A stretch of DNA of 24,076 bases from Roseburia sp. CAG:303 (GCA_000437755.1 FR900147.1:1-24076), one strand, 5' to 3'; counted from the first letter of the stretch, positions 15,088 to 23,868 are shown. Made by a program: numbers and translations. The notes: a model not told the origin generated them from the letters alone.

Positions 15088-16992
15088 ATGAAAAAGTGTA
15101 CAGCATGTGCAGCAAAAATACCGGCAGGCGGTGTATATTGTCCTGCGTGTGGGAAAAAGGCAGGAAGTGACATAACATTTCAGTATCGGGAAGAAGATGA
15201 GAAAGACTTTGCATTTCATGCGGAGTATTACAGTGCAACCGGCAATGGAAAGGACAAAGTGCAGGAAAAGTCTGCCGGGAGCAGATATGCATGGTATGAC
15301 GGCAGGTTATACTATTTATACAGAACACGGCAGAACAAGTGCTATGTATTAACAATCGTGGATGAAGAAATTACGGACAGTTTTGAACTTCATGTGGAAT
15401 TCGCGACAGGATTTGCCGGATATGATGCTGATATTCTGGCAAACCGGAATGGTATCTTTGTTGCAGACAAAAGTAATAATATTGCTTTGTATGACTTTAA
15501 CGGTAAAAAGCAGTTTGAGATTCATGGTGAAGACATAACCGGGGAAAAATATAAGGAATGTATTTATTACATCTTTGGGGATAAAATTTATTTTATGCTC
15601 AATGCTCAGGAGAGATATGACGGATTTGATGATGTTGATATGTGTATCAGAGAATATAACTTCAAAACGGATAAATGGCAGGATATATGGAATCTTTCAG
15701 ATCAGATGAAGGAGGAAGAAATATTCTGTAAAGATCAGCTCAGGGCACAGCTTGAATACAATTACGACTGTCCGGTCGAGAATTTTTCTGTGGAACTGTA
15801 TGAATGCAGTCTTAGAAATATGTATGTAAACAGCCAGTATATGATTATGGAATATGAATTAATCTGCTGGGCAGACGGCGGATCAGCGGAGGTAGTTTAC
15901 TCCCCGGTTATTTTATTTGATTTTTCCACTAAGAAATATGAAATTATAACAAGGCAGGTGGGAGCGGCAGATGCAGGACTGTGTTTCGACATGAGAAGAA
16001 ACAGAATGTGGTATGCATATAATAAAAATACACTGGCAGAAGTGCCTTTGAAGCGGATGTGTGATGTGCAGAGAAAAGAGGCAGAGAGGACATGGACATT
16101 TGCAGAGTCATCGTATATTCATGGAATTCCCTGTTTTTCCGAAAAGAACTGTTATTTTGATGGAGAACACTGCTATGTGGCGACAGGATCCTATTTTCTG
16201 TACGCATATCAGCAGGATGGGCAGGACGTAGGAGAATGGAACCGGTCCGGTCATGGCAATACCGCGGTAGCTGTACATGGACCATATGTATGGGCAAGAC
16301 TTGACCTGGTAGAAGATGATATGTTCTGTCATGCCATTCATAGACCAGCACAGGGATTCCATGTGGAAGAAGATGCTGCAGAACAGGTAATCGAACAGAG
16401 CAGAAGCAGGCAGGAAGATAGAAATCTGTCAGAGAATATATCTGAAAGTGAAAATCCGCAGATATATGTGGAAGCAGAGGAGAATGACCTGGATGAAGCC
16501 GGTCAGCCGGAAGAAGTGCAGAAGATAGAAGAGATGCTGAAACCGGAAGAAATGTGGAAACCAGAAGAAGTGCAGAAACCGGAAGAAATACAGAAACGAG
16601 AAGAACCGGAAGAACAGAATCGTGGAATGACCATATCCGGACTGCGTGCAAAATTACAGGAGTGTTCAGATTATGCAGGAGAGTTTAAAGCATATAGAAA
16701 CAGTCTGGAAAATAGGTGGGATTTTAATGCGGTTATGGGAATCCTGATTGGAAGTAACAAACGTTCCGGCGGCAAAAAGCATATTCTTGAACAGAATGCA
16801 GGAATCGGTCAGGGAGACAATTTTAACAGGGTTGTGGAAGCACTGGAGCGGCATGGACTTATGGATGTTTATAAAAAATATGAAAAAATGACGGATGCAT
16901 CTGTAACACTCCTGCAGCTTGAAGATGAGATAATGGAAATAGCACCGCAGCTTTCAGATATTTGCAAAAAGATTTCGGACATATTAGCATAG
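15088..16992 (+). CDS. Zinc-ribbon protein A of unknown function, 634 aa
   Basis: A large protein with no signal peptide or membrane segment. A zinc ribbon sits at the extreme N terminus (Cys4, Cys7, Cys18, Cys21; CPACGKKAG). Residues 30-430 are beta-rich with repeated aromatic strands (YDGRLYYLYRT, NGIFVADKSNNIALYDF, GDKIYFML), consistent with a propeller-like fold. Residues about 455-520 are acidic with near repeats of KPEE plus V/I/M plus Q/W and K. The last 110 residues are predicted helical. The start at ATG 15088 is preferred over an upstream in-frame ATG at 15055 because a GGTAAGGTG site lies before it and 15055 is inside the previous gene. The next gene is a paralogue. No function can be named. 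Confidence 0.85.
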   Translation: MKKCTACAAKIPAGGVYCPACGKKAGSDITFQYREEDEKDFAFHAEYYSATGNGKDKVQEKSAGSRYAWYDGRLYYLYRTRQNKCYVLTIVDEEITDSFELHVEFATGFAGYDADILANRNGIFVADKSNNIALYDFNGKKQFEIHGEDITGEKYKECIYYIFGDKIYFMLNAQERYDGFDDVDMCIREYNFKTDKWQDIWNLSDQMKEEEIFCKDQLRAQLEYNYDCPVENFSVELYECSLRNMYVNSQYMIMEYELICWADGGSAEVVYSPVILFDFSTKKYEIITRQVGAADAGLCFDMRRNRMWYAYNKNTLAEVPLKRMCDVQRKEAERTWTFAESSYIHGIPCFSEKNCYFDGEHCYVATGSYFLYAYQQDGQDVGEWNRSGHGNTAVAVHGPYVWARLDLVEDDMFCHAIHRPAQGFHVEEDAAEQVIEQSRSRQEDRNLSENISESENPQIYVEAEENDLDEAGQPEEVQKIEEMLKPEEMWKPEEVQKPEEIQKREEPEEQNRGMTISGLRAKLQECSDYAGEFKAYRNSLENRWDFNAVMGILIGSNKRSGGKKHILEQNAGIGQGDNFNRVVEALERHGLMDVYKKYEKMTDASVTLLQLEDEIMEIAPQLSDICKKISDILA

Positions 16993-17004
16993 GAGGTGAC
17001 AGAC

Positions 17005-19149
17005 GTGAGAAAATGTGGAATTTGTAATCTATATGTGGAAAGTGAAGCTAAATTCTGCCCATATTGTGGAAAACGGATTTACACTGCCGTTTCCATAGAA
17101 TTTGAAGATGAAGAAGTAAAATTAAAGAGTGAAGAATATAAATACAATGGAGAAATAAGGGAACGTTATCAGGTTGTGGGGGAAAATGGGGAAAAGATAT
17201 TTTCCTTTGTACCGGATTTTATGGTGCATGAGTTTACCGATGGATGGATATACCGGGACGAGCTGTGGATGAGTGTCAGGTATAGTGGAAAGTATAAAGT
17301 GTATAAAATCCCGGTAAATGGAAAAAAGTCTAAGTTAATCGCAGAATTTGGAGATGCTCCGGCTGAAATGTTCCGGGCGGATGAAGAAAATGGAGATGTA
17401 TATCTTATTAGTGAAAATAATCACTGTATCTGTCATATCAGTAAGCAGGGAAAAGAAATAAAGATGATGCGTTTGCTGCCGGAACAGGTAGAAGAACTTA
17501 CAGGTGCAAGTGTAATAGAAATTTATTTAAATGATATATTTATATTAAAAAACCAGAATAATGTGTGGTATGAATATGCGGATGGAAAACTGGAAGAAAT
17601 AAACAGCCGGTTTGATTTTGAAACTATCAGAAAAAAGATGATAGTACCTGTCTACGAGAAAGCCTATTATGCGCAGCCATGGAAAATAAAGGACCTGAGA
17701 AATGAACAGCCATATATTTCTATGTATATTCCGGAACGGAACAGCATGGTAGTCTGCATGGATGATGTTGAGGAAAATATCAGGATTAGCACGGGGGAAT
17801 TTGAGAACGAGTATGCCTATCAGAAAGAAGAACCTGAAAGAAAGCTGATGGAATGGGAAACGGTAAAGGAACATGTCCCACAGCTGGTACAGTTCTTTGA
17901 GGCAAAGGAACTGTATGACAGTATCCTGAAGAACAGAGGTTATTCAGGCAATACCATGAGAACAGAAATATATGGAGTGTATGAATATGATGAACATTCG
18001 GTAGTATTTGCTGTATGTATGGCTATAGGAGTAAGCGAAGCGATGCAGGTTACAGCCTGCTATGATATTGAGGAACAGACATTGTACTGGATTCTGAATT
18101 CGGAGTATAAGGGACAGGATATTAAAGAAACGGTAATAAAAAATAAGGGAAAACAGCATATTATGCCATATGCCAGATATACAGGAATGCAGAATCTTGC
18201 AGACAAAAAGGAAGAGCTGTTTTCACAGCACAAAGCTTATTTTGAAAAATTTGTCAATGTCATAAATAAGAATCTGGAAAAACAGGCATATACAAAACAT
18301 ACAAAAGTGGAAAAAAGGTATTCCCTGGAGCAGCTTTTCAAAGATATGTATCTTTTTCTCGGTGTTATTGTAGATGACAAAACAATAAGCTGGATATATC
18401 CGCTGGCGGAAAATCTGGCAGGAGGAAATATTACCGGATTTCTCTGGGTTATGAACCTTAGTATCCTCGGATGTGAAAGGGCAATGGCGGTTCAGTTTAA
18501 TGCCGGCCGCAATAAGATAAGGTATTATGATTACCTGCCGAAAGCAACGAAAATAGAATGGTATCAGCAGGTTAAGGCATGGTTTGGGGAAGAGGGTAAA
18601 ATACATGTTCTTGGTATTCCGCATATTCCAAATCAGGAGGATGCCCTGGTAATGATACCGATGCTTGGAAAAGAAAATCTGTTTGAAGTAAGAGGAACAG
18701 GCGGTGGATGTTCCGGGGATATCTTACAGGTTGTGACAAGATATAATGATACATATTATTCTGGTGAACAGACAGACCCTATGAATTATATCTATGGAAA
18801 TATGACGGTATATTGCAAGCTGGAAGGCGGTCTGGTTGCACATCCATATCTTACTTCTCTGCGTGCATGTGCATATTCCAGACAGGGAATCTTCTATGCA
18901 ACAAAAGAAGGGGCATTTTACCTGCATCAGAACGGAAGAAGAGTAGGTATAAATAACATGACCAATATCATGGGAGTGCGTATAGAGGGAGAGTATGTGT
19001 GCTTTAAGTTATTCAAAGAACTGCAGCAGACACGCTGGAATGAACATTATGATACCTTTATGGGACTGGATGAAGAATGGCGAAACGAATATAAAGTAAT
19101 CACGGAGGAGATTCAGTATTCAATTGCAGAGGTAGCATCCTATGCTTAA
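17005..19149 (+). CDS. Zinc-ribbon protein B of unknown function, 714 aa
   Basis: A cytoplasmic-looking 714-residue protein that is a paralogue of its upstream neighbour. The N-terminal zinc ribbon has Cys4, Cys7, Cys18 and Cys21, exactly the spacing of protein A. A comparable beta-rich region follows (TDGWIYRDELWMSVRY, NGDVYLISENNHCICHI), then a helical and mixed C-terminal half without the acidic repeat. The perfect ribosome site AGGAGGTGA (16991-16999) overlaps the stop of protein A; a GTG at 16996 lies inside that site, so GTG 17005 at 8-base spacing is taken as start. Tight coupling suggests equal production. It ends just before a copy of the mobile-element end. Unrecognised family. Confidence 0.85.
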   Translation: MRKCGICNLYVESEAKFCPYCGKRIYTAVSIEFEDEEVKLKSEEYKYNGEIRERYQVVGENGEKIFSFVPDFMVHEFTDGWIYRDELWMSVRYSGKYKVYKIPVNGKKSKLIAEFGDAPAEMFRADEENGDVYLISENNHCICHISKQGKEIKMMRLLPEQVEELTGASVIEIYLNDIFILKNQNNVWYEYADGKLEEINSRFDFETIRKKMIVPVYEKAYYAQPWKIKDLRNEQPYISMYIPERNSMVVCMDDVEENIRISTGEFENEYAYQKEEPERKLMEWETVKEHVPQLVQFFEAKELYDSILKNRGYSGNTMRTEIYGVYEYDEHSVVFAVCMAIGVSEAMQVTACYDIEEQTLYWILNSEYKGQDIKETVIKNKGKQHIMPYARYTGMQNLADKKEELFSQHKAYFEKFVNVINKNLEKQAYTKHTKVEKRYSLEQLFKDMYLFLGVIVDDKTISWIYPLAENLAGGNITGFLWVMNLSILGCERAMAVQFNAGRNKIRYYDYLPKATKIEWYQQVKAWFGEEGKIHVLGIPHIPNQEDALVMIPMLGKENLFEVRGTGGGCSGDILQVVTRYNDTYYSGEQTDPMNYIYGNMTVYCKLEGGLVAHPYLTSLRACAYSRQGIFYATKEGAFYLHQNGRRVGINNMTNIMGVRIEGEYVCFKLFKELQQTRWNEHYDTFMGLDEEWRNEYKVITEEIQYSIAEVASYA

Positions 19150-19160
19150 AAGTGGTTTGT

Positions 19161-19200
19161 CATATACAATAAAGATAAATTATGAGTTTTGCAATTAACT
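19161..19200 (+). repeat. 40-bp partial copy of the MITE-like element end
   Basis: Matches the reverse complement of 11130-11169 at 39 of 40 positions, the difference being C to T at 19190. It begins 11 bases after the stop of zinc-ribbon protein B and ends 65 bases before the response-regulator start. The rest of the element, including the second inverted end, is not found here, so this is a truncated remnant. Confidence 0.85.
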
Positions 19201-19265
19201 GTAAAAGCACTTTAGTGAAAGGGAAAATGAATTATTATTTTAGATAGTTGGAGTCAGGGAATATT

Positions 19266-19928
19266 ATGCCGGATATTATTATAGTAGAGGACAATAAAGA
19301 AATAGGAACGCTTTTGTGTGAGTTCCTCAGAAAAGAGAATTATACGCTGAGTCTTGCAGACACCGGTGAAAAGGCATTGGATATTTTTGAACAGTATGGT
19401 GCAAATCTCGTGGTACTTGATATCGGACTGCCGGGAACAGACGGATTCTCCGTCTGTTCAAAAATACGGGAAACTTCTAATGCACATATTCTGATTGCCA
19501 GTGCAAGAACAGATAAAGAAAGTACTTTAAAGGGACTGCAGATTGGTGCGGATGACTATATCAGCAAGCCTTATGATATTGATATTCTGATTGCAAAGAT
19601 TAATGGGATTTTTAAGCGGAAATATGCATTGGATGAAATTGTCTGCGATAACCTGAAGCTGAATAATGTTACACAGACACTTACGGTAAATGGAAATTCT
19701 GTCAATGTCACGGAAAAGGAATTTCAATTATTGAGACTGCTGGTAGAAAATAAGGGAACTACATTAAAGAAAGAATATCTGTTTAACCGTGTCTGGGGGA
19801 TTGACAGTGAATCTGAATTGCAGACACTGACGGTTCATATCAAATGGCTGCGGGAAAAAATCGAACAGGATTCAAAGCATCCGGAACACATCATTACTGT
19901 CTGGGGAGTGGGCTACCGATATGAATAA
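19266..19928 (+). CDS. OmpR-family response regulator
   Basis: A 220-residue two-component regulator. The receiver domain (1-110) has the acidic pair Glu8/Asp9, phospho-acceptor Asp52 in VVLDIGLPG, Ser79 and Lys101 (ISKPYD). The winged-helix DNA-binding domain follows (about 125-220; VTEKEFQLLRLLVEN, VWGVGYRYE). A TTG at 19248 is in frame, but an AGGGA site lies just before ATG 19266. It overlaps the histidine kinase by 8 bases, so the pair is translationally coupled. The downstream ABC exporter is its probable target, as in peptide-antibiotic sensing modules. Confidence 0.95.
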   Translation: MPDIIIVEDNKEIGTLLCEFLRKENYTLSLADTGEKALDIFEQYGANLVVLDIGLPGTDGFSVCSKIRETSNAHILIASARTDKESTLKGLQIGADDYISKPYDIDILIAKINGIFKRKYALDEIVCDNLKLNNVTQTLTVNGNSVNVTEKEFQLLRLLVENKGTTLKKEYLFNRVWGIDSESELQTLTVHIKWLREKIEQDSKHPEHIITVWGVGYRYE

Positions 19929-21009
19929 TTATAAAAAATTTACTATGTGGTTTTTCGGACTGGAATTATTTCTGATTGCGATTGCAAATGGGTTATATTA
20001 TATGACAGCAAACAATCAGAAAACGGATATTGAGAGATTGCAGGATAAAACAGATACGATTTATAAAATCATTTATATGCAGACAGATTACAGAACATGG
20101 ATTCTCATGAATATATCACTGGGGATTCTGTTTCTGCTGTCTGTTTTTTTAGTCCTTTCTATTGGAGCAAAAGTCATAAAGCCATTTCAGGAAATGCAGT
20201 ATTTGACGGAAGAACTGGCAAAGGGAAATTTGTCCATGCCGATAAAGGCAGAGAAAAGTAAATATTTTGGCAGATTTCTCTGGAGCATGGATATGCTTAG
20301 AGATACTCTCGAAAGTAACAGAGAAAAGGAACTGGAACTGCAAAAAGAGAAAAAAACCCTGATTTTATCCCTAACACACGATATCAAAACTCCGCTATCC
20401 GCAATTCACCTGTATACAAAGGCATTGGCAGCGGGACTTTATTCCACAGAGGAGCGGAGATTAGAAGTATACCGGGGAATTGAAAAGAATGTAAAAGACA
20501 TGGAAGACTATGTGAATGAGATTATCTCCGCATCAAGAGAAGATTTCCTGCATCTGACCGTAAACCAGACCGAAGTGTATCTGGCGGATGTGATGGAAGA
20601 AGTCAGAAAACTTTATGATGATAAATTGGGCAGATTACATACTCTATTTCAGATAGAACCATATACGGACCTGATGTTAAAAGGGGATGCAGACCGATTG
20701 ACGGAAGTCATGCAGAACCTTTTGGAAAATGCAATAAAATATGGGGATGGACAAAAAATTACGATATCTTTTTCCGAAGAAGAGGATTGTCAGCTGATTA
20801 CCGTAAAAAATTCCGGCTGCAGCTTAAAAAGGGAAGAACTTGTGAATCTATTTGATTCCTTTTACCGTGGAAGCAATGCCGGCGCAGCAAAAGGCTCCGG
20901 ACTTGGACTGTATATCAGCAGGCAGTTAATGCGAAAAATGGACGGTGAAATATTTGTGGAAATCAAAGACAATGATTTCTGTGCGACAGTGGTTGTGCGA
21001 AAAGCATGA
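19921..21009 (+). CDS. Sensor histidine kinase
   Basis: A 362-residue membrane sensor. Two membrane segments (about 9-28 and 60-84) enclose a loop of only about 30 residues, too small for a typical ligand pocket. A HAMP-like region follows (IKPFQEMQYLTEELAKGNL), then the H box LTHDIKTPL with phospho-His153, the N box NLLENAIKYG and the G box GSGLGLYIS. The C terminus is complete. It overlaps the regulator gene. The short sensor loop is the style of intramembrane-sensing kinases that work with ABC transporters, which fits the downstream permease and ATPase. Confidence 0.95.
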   Translation: MNNYKKFTMWFFGLELFLIAIANGLYYMTANNQKTDIERLQDKTDTIYKIIYMQTDYRTWILMNISLGILFLLSVFLVLSIGAKVIKPFQEMQYLTEELAKGNLSMPIKAEKSKYFGRFLWSMDMLRDTLESNREKELELQKEKKTLILSLTHDIKTPLSAIHLYTKALAAGLYSTEERRLEVYRGIEKNVKDMEDYVNEIISASREDFLHLTVNQTEVYLADVMEEVRKLYDDKLGRLHTLFQIEPYTDLMLKGDADRLTEVMQNLLENAIKYGDGQKITISFSEEEDCQLITVKNSGCSLKREELVNLFDSFYRGSNAGAAKGSGLGLYISRQLMRKMDGEIFVEIKDNDFCATVVVRKA

Positions 21010-21024
21010 TGAGTATTTTTTGTC

Positions 21025-21053
21025 TTGACAATTTGCAACAGGTTGCATATAAT
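21025..21053 (+). promoter_or_regulatory. Consensus promoter of the antitoxin RNA
   Basis: Perfect TTGACA (21025-21030) and TATAAT (21048-21053) are separated by exactly 17 bases. The spacer holds a palindrome TGCAAC-AG-GTTGCA (21034-21047), a possible operator. This is the strongest promoter match in the window, as expected for an antitoxin RNA that must exceed its target. Confidence 0.85.
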
Positions 21054-21074
21054 ATACTTAACAAGAGAGCCACC
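21047..21074 (+). repeat. Inverted-repeat arm at the antitoxin 5' end
   Basis: Matches the reverse complement of 21281-21308 at 24 of 28 positions. It covers the -10 box and the first bases of the antitoxin RNA. Confidence 0.8.
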
Positions 21075-21156
21075 GGCTAGATGTTGCCTAGCCGCCGGTA
21101 AATATAAAATTATTAGAATAGCGCTTTACTTTACCAGAGTGGGGGCGCTATTTTTT
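21060..21156 (+). ncRNA. Probable type I antitoxin RNA
   Basis: The RNA would start about 7 bases after TATAAT and run to the terminator T-tract at 21153-21156, about 97 nt. It carries a first hairpin GGCTAG/CTAGCC (21075-21080 with 21088-21093) closed further by ACC/GGT, and a second hairpin that is the terminator. Its 3' end overlaps the last three codons of the toxin gene in antisense, and it is complementary to the whole toxin mRNA 3' region if that mRNA reads on. No open frame is present. The layout matches TxpA/RatA-like convergent type I pairs known in Firmicutes. The RNA itself is inferred from promoter and terminator. Confidence 0.7.
21117..21156. terminator. Shared terminator hairpin of antitoxin and toxin
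   Basis: An 8-bp stem AATAGCGC/GCGCTATT (21117-21124 with 21145-21152) is followed on the plus strand by a run of T to 21156. On the minus strand the same stem lies just after the toxin stop and is followed by a weaker T-rich stretch, so it can serve both converging transcripts. Confidence 0.8.
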
Positions 21157-21234
21157 ATGTGTCAAATTATGAACAAGAGTGATAACGGCACATAACATAA
21201 TTACAAAAGTAAACAATTCGCTATATGTAACCAT
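21148..21234 (-). CDS. Holin-like type I toxin, 28 aa
   Basis: A 28-residue hydrophobic peptide: a polar start (MVTYSELF), one membrane helix (about 8-21) and a basic tail ending THKK. This is the pattern of the Hol-Tox family of Firmicutes, small membrane toxins that would depolarise the membrane. The open frame runs further upstream to 21372, but AAAGGAG on the minus strand is 9 bases before ATG 21234, so this start is firm. It lies opposite a consensus-promoter antisense RNA. A TATAAT on the minus strand (21302-21307) is its likely -10 box, with no good -35 element, so the toxin promoter should be weaker than that of the antitoxin. Confidence 0.85.
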   Translation of the reverse strand: MVTYSELFTFVIMLCAVITLVHNLTHKK

Positions 21235-21280
21235 TGACACCAGCTCCTTTCGCAGATATTCGGCGCTGGCATATCGCCCC

Positions 21281-21308
21281 GATGGCTCCCCTGGTAAGTA
21301 TATTATAT
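21281..21308 (-). repeat. Inverted-repeat arm at the toxin mRNA 5' end
   Basis: Partner of 21047-21074 (24 of 28 matching). It covers the toxin -10 box and the probable first bases of the toxin mRNA. The rest of the gap to 21489 is AT-rich, and I see no convincing promoter for the permease gene in it. Confidence 0.8.
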
Positions 21309-21489
21309 TGTCAAAGTACGGATTAACCGGTATATAATTTATAAAATTTGTTGCTTGTATAAAATACCACAATTTTGTCGTTTGCTCAATATAGATTTGT
21401 AAAATAAAGGAAGATAAGAAAGTATTTAAGGATTATTTAATAAATTCTCCTGTAAGATAGGTATATCAAACACAAGGAGGAAAATCAGA

Positions 21490-23868
21490 ATGTTTTTTCG
21501 TATATTGAAAAAAGATTTAAAGAGAAAAAAAGTAATGAATACAGTGCTGCTTTCTTTTATTCTGCTGGCGACTATGTTCGTGGCTGGTGGAATCACTAAT
21601 GTAGCCGCTGTCATGAATGGAACGGATTCCTATATGGATAAGGCAGGTATTGGAGATTATGTTGTAATTTCTATGGGAAAAGACAGCAAAAATACAATGG
21701 AAGCGGTGCTGCATGATGAAAAAGAAGAAGTGAGCAGCTACCACATAGAGCCGGTTGTTTTTGGAGAAAACTCTAATTTGAAAAATATGGAAGGGAAACA
21801 GCTGAATGCCAAAAATTCCGTGATTTACCAATCCATAACAGACAGTCAGCTCAGATTTTTCGACAAAGAAAATCATCAGATTATGGAAATTGAACCGGGT
21901 CATGCATATGCAACGGGGAATTTTATGGAACAGAATCATTTACAGCCGGGGGATGAAATTATGATTACTCATAATAATGTGTCTTTTTCGGTAATCTTGG
22001 ACGGCATGGCAAAGGATGCCCTTCTTGGTTCGCCTATGATGGGAAACAGCCGGTTTCTTTTCAATGAAGCAGAGATTGAGAAGCTGCTTGCGGATGAAAC
22101 GATTTACAATGGATATCAGGGGCAGATATGTTATATGGAGCTTTCTAAAGAGGCGGATGTATCAGCCATAGCAGCAGCGGTTTCGGAGGTTCCCGGCATC
22201 ATGTTTTCCGGCGCACGTTCCGTGATAAAAATGTGTTATGTTCTGGAGATGGTTGTGGCATTTACCATGCTGATTCTAAGTATCTGTCTGATAATTGTTT
22301 CCTTTGTCGTATTAAAATTCTCCATTACATTTACAATTTCCGGGGAATTTCGTGAAATTGGCGTGATGAAAGCAATCGGCATCAGTAATTTTAAGATTCG
22401 GAGTCTGTATCTTATAAAGTATCTCATGCTGGCTGTGGCAGGGGCTGTTGTGGGCTTTTTGTTTAGTATTCCATTTTCCAGCATGCTGCTTCAAACAGTC
22501 AGCAGCAATATGGTACTTGAAACAGAGTATTCTTTTCTGCTGTCAGTGCTGGGTGCAGTTCTGGTTATTGTTGTAATTCTTTTGTTTGCCTTCCGCTGTA
22601 CAAAACTGGTAAAGAAATTTTCACCGGTCGATGCAATCCGCTCCGGCCAGACAGGTGAAAGGTATCAGAAAAAATCACCCTTACGGCTGTCGAGAAGTCA
22701 TGGAAGTACCAGCTTATTTATGGCGTTTAATGATGTGCTTAGTGCACCGCGCAGATATGTGACCATTATTGTTATATTTTTTATCTGTACATTGTTTGTG
22801 CTTGTATTTGTGAATACCTCGTCAACAATGAGGAGTGATACACTGGTCACAACTTTTGGAACGAGAAGTGATTTGTATTATACAGATTTGACGGAAGCCA
22901 TGGGCAGTATGAATCCAGATGGAAGAAATCAGACCGAGTCATATCTTGCAGATACAGAAGAACTTTTGGAGAAAAATGGAATATCCGCAAAGCTTTGCGT
23001 AGAGGTACAGTACAAATATAAGATTCGCGTTGGCGGAAAAGATTATTCCATCAGCTGTCAGCAGGGTATCCATACGAAAGCATCCAATTATGAATATATT
23101 GAGGGGTTAGTTCCTCGGAACAAAAATGAGATTGCCATAACCCCGACGATTACCAAATTAACCGGGGCAAAAATAGGAGATACCATAACCATTGACTTTG
23201 GCGGGGAAACACTCGATTGTATGGTAGTCGCATATTTTCAAAGTTTGAATCTTCTTGGCGAAGTAATAAGGCTTCATGAGGATGCACCGACAGATTTTAC
23301 CTATATTTCAAGTATGCTGTCCTATCAGATTAATTTTGATGACCATCCGTCTGCAAAGGAAATTGAACTGCGCAAGGATAAAATAAAGAAGCTCTTTGAT
23401 AATGATAAAGTAATGAATGCTGTGGAATATTGTGATGACTGCATGGGAGTGGCATCAAAGATGGAATCAGTGCAGTATCTGCTGCTTGGCATTACGCTGA
23501 TTGTAGTAATCCTTGTATGTATTCTGATGGAAAGGTCATTTCTTGCAGATGAAAAAAGCCAGATTGCTGTTCTGAAGGCAATGGGATTTGGCAACGGCAG
23601 AGTGATAAAATGGCATATCATGCGATTCGGTATCGTTACACTGGCAGCAGTTTTTCTGGCGGCAGTATGCTCCATTCCTGCAACATATCTGATAGACAAT
23701 CCGATTTTTGGTATGATGGGAGCAGGAAAAATTTCTTATGTCATCAAACCGTGGAAAATCTTTTTCCTGTATCCGGCGATTATTTTTCTGATAACGATAC
23801 TGGCATCGGGAATCACCGCAGTACATATCAGAACAATTAAGAGCAGCGACACCACAAATATAGAATAA
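21490..23868 (+). CDS. ABC transporter permease, two FtsX/MacB-type domains
   Basis: A 792-residue permease. The N-terminal segment (about 15-37) is followed by an extracytoplasmic domain, then three membrane segments (about 248-278, 305-330, 345-370), a second N-terminal-type segment (about 425-448), another outer domain, and three final segments (about 660-690, 713-738, 756-780). This is the doubled 4+4 FtsX arrangement of exporters of the MacB/LolE class. A conserved block with GEFREIGVMKAIGIS is repeated near the end as KSQIAVLKAMGFG. AAGGAGG is about 9 bases before ATG. The ATPase gene follows after 16 bases. Likely exports antimicrobial peptides or lipids; the substrate is unknown. Confidence 0.93.
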   Translation: MFFRILKKDLKRKKVMNTVLLSFILLATMFVAGGITNVAAVMNGTDSYMDKAGIGDYVVISMGKDSKNTMEAVLHDEKEEVSSYHIEPVVFGENSNLKNMEGKQLNAKNSVIYQSITDSQLRFFDKENHQIMEIEPGHAYATGNFMEQNHLQPGDEIMITHNNVSFSVILDGMAKDALLGSPMMGNSRFLFNEAEIEKLLADETIYNGYQGQICYMELSKEADVSAIAAAVSEVPGIMFSGARSVIKMCYVLEMVVAFTMLILSICLIIVSFVVLKFSITFTISGEFREIGVMKAIGISNFKIRSLYLIKYLMLAVAGAVVGFLFSIPFSSMLLQTVSSNMVLETEYSFLLSVLGAVLVIVVILLFAFRCTKLVKKFSPVDAIRSGQTGERYQKKSPLRLSRSHGSTSLFMAFNDVLSAPRRYVTIIVIFFICTLFVLVFVNTSSTMRSDTLVTTFGTRSDLYYTDLTEAMGSMNPDGRNQTESYLADTEELLEKNGISAKLCVEVQYKYKIRVGGKDYSISCQQGIHTKASNYEYIEGLVPRNKNEIAITPTITKLTGAKIGDTITIDFGGETLDCMVVAYFQSLNLLGEVIRLHEDAPTDFTYISSMLSYQINFDDHPSAKEIELRKDKIKKLFDNDKVMNAVEYCDDCMGVASKMESVQYLLLGITLIVVILVCILMERSFLADEKSQIAVLKAMGFGNGRVIKWHIMRFGIVTLAAVFLAAVCSIPATYLIDNPIFGMMGAGKISYVIKPWKIFFLYPAIIFLITILASGITAVHIRTIKSSDTTNIE

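Noticed and set aside
16501..16620. Repeat-like codons GAAGAA with CCG/CAG as a DNA repeat array
   Set aside because: It is an in-frame acidic low-complexity stretch inside a coding gene, not a CRISPR or tandem DNA array.
15944..16651. Minus-strand open frame of 235 codons
   Set aside because: It is antisense to zinc-ribbon protein A, with a His/Leu/Pro/Ser-rich product typical of a frame shadow and no ribosome site.
21235..21372. Longer 74-codon version of the toxin gene
   Set aside because: The extension covers the toxin promoter and leader; AAAGGAG is placed for ATG 21234.
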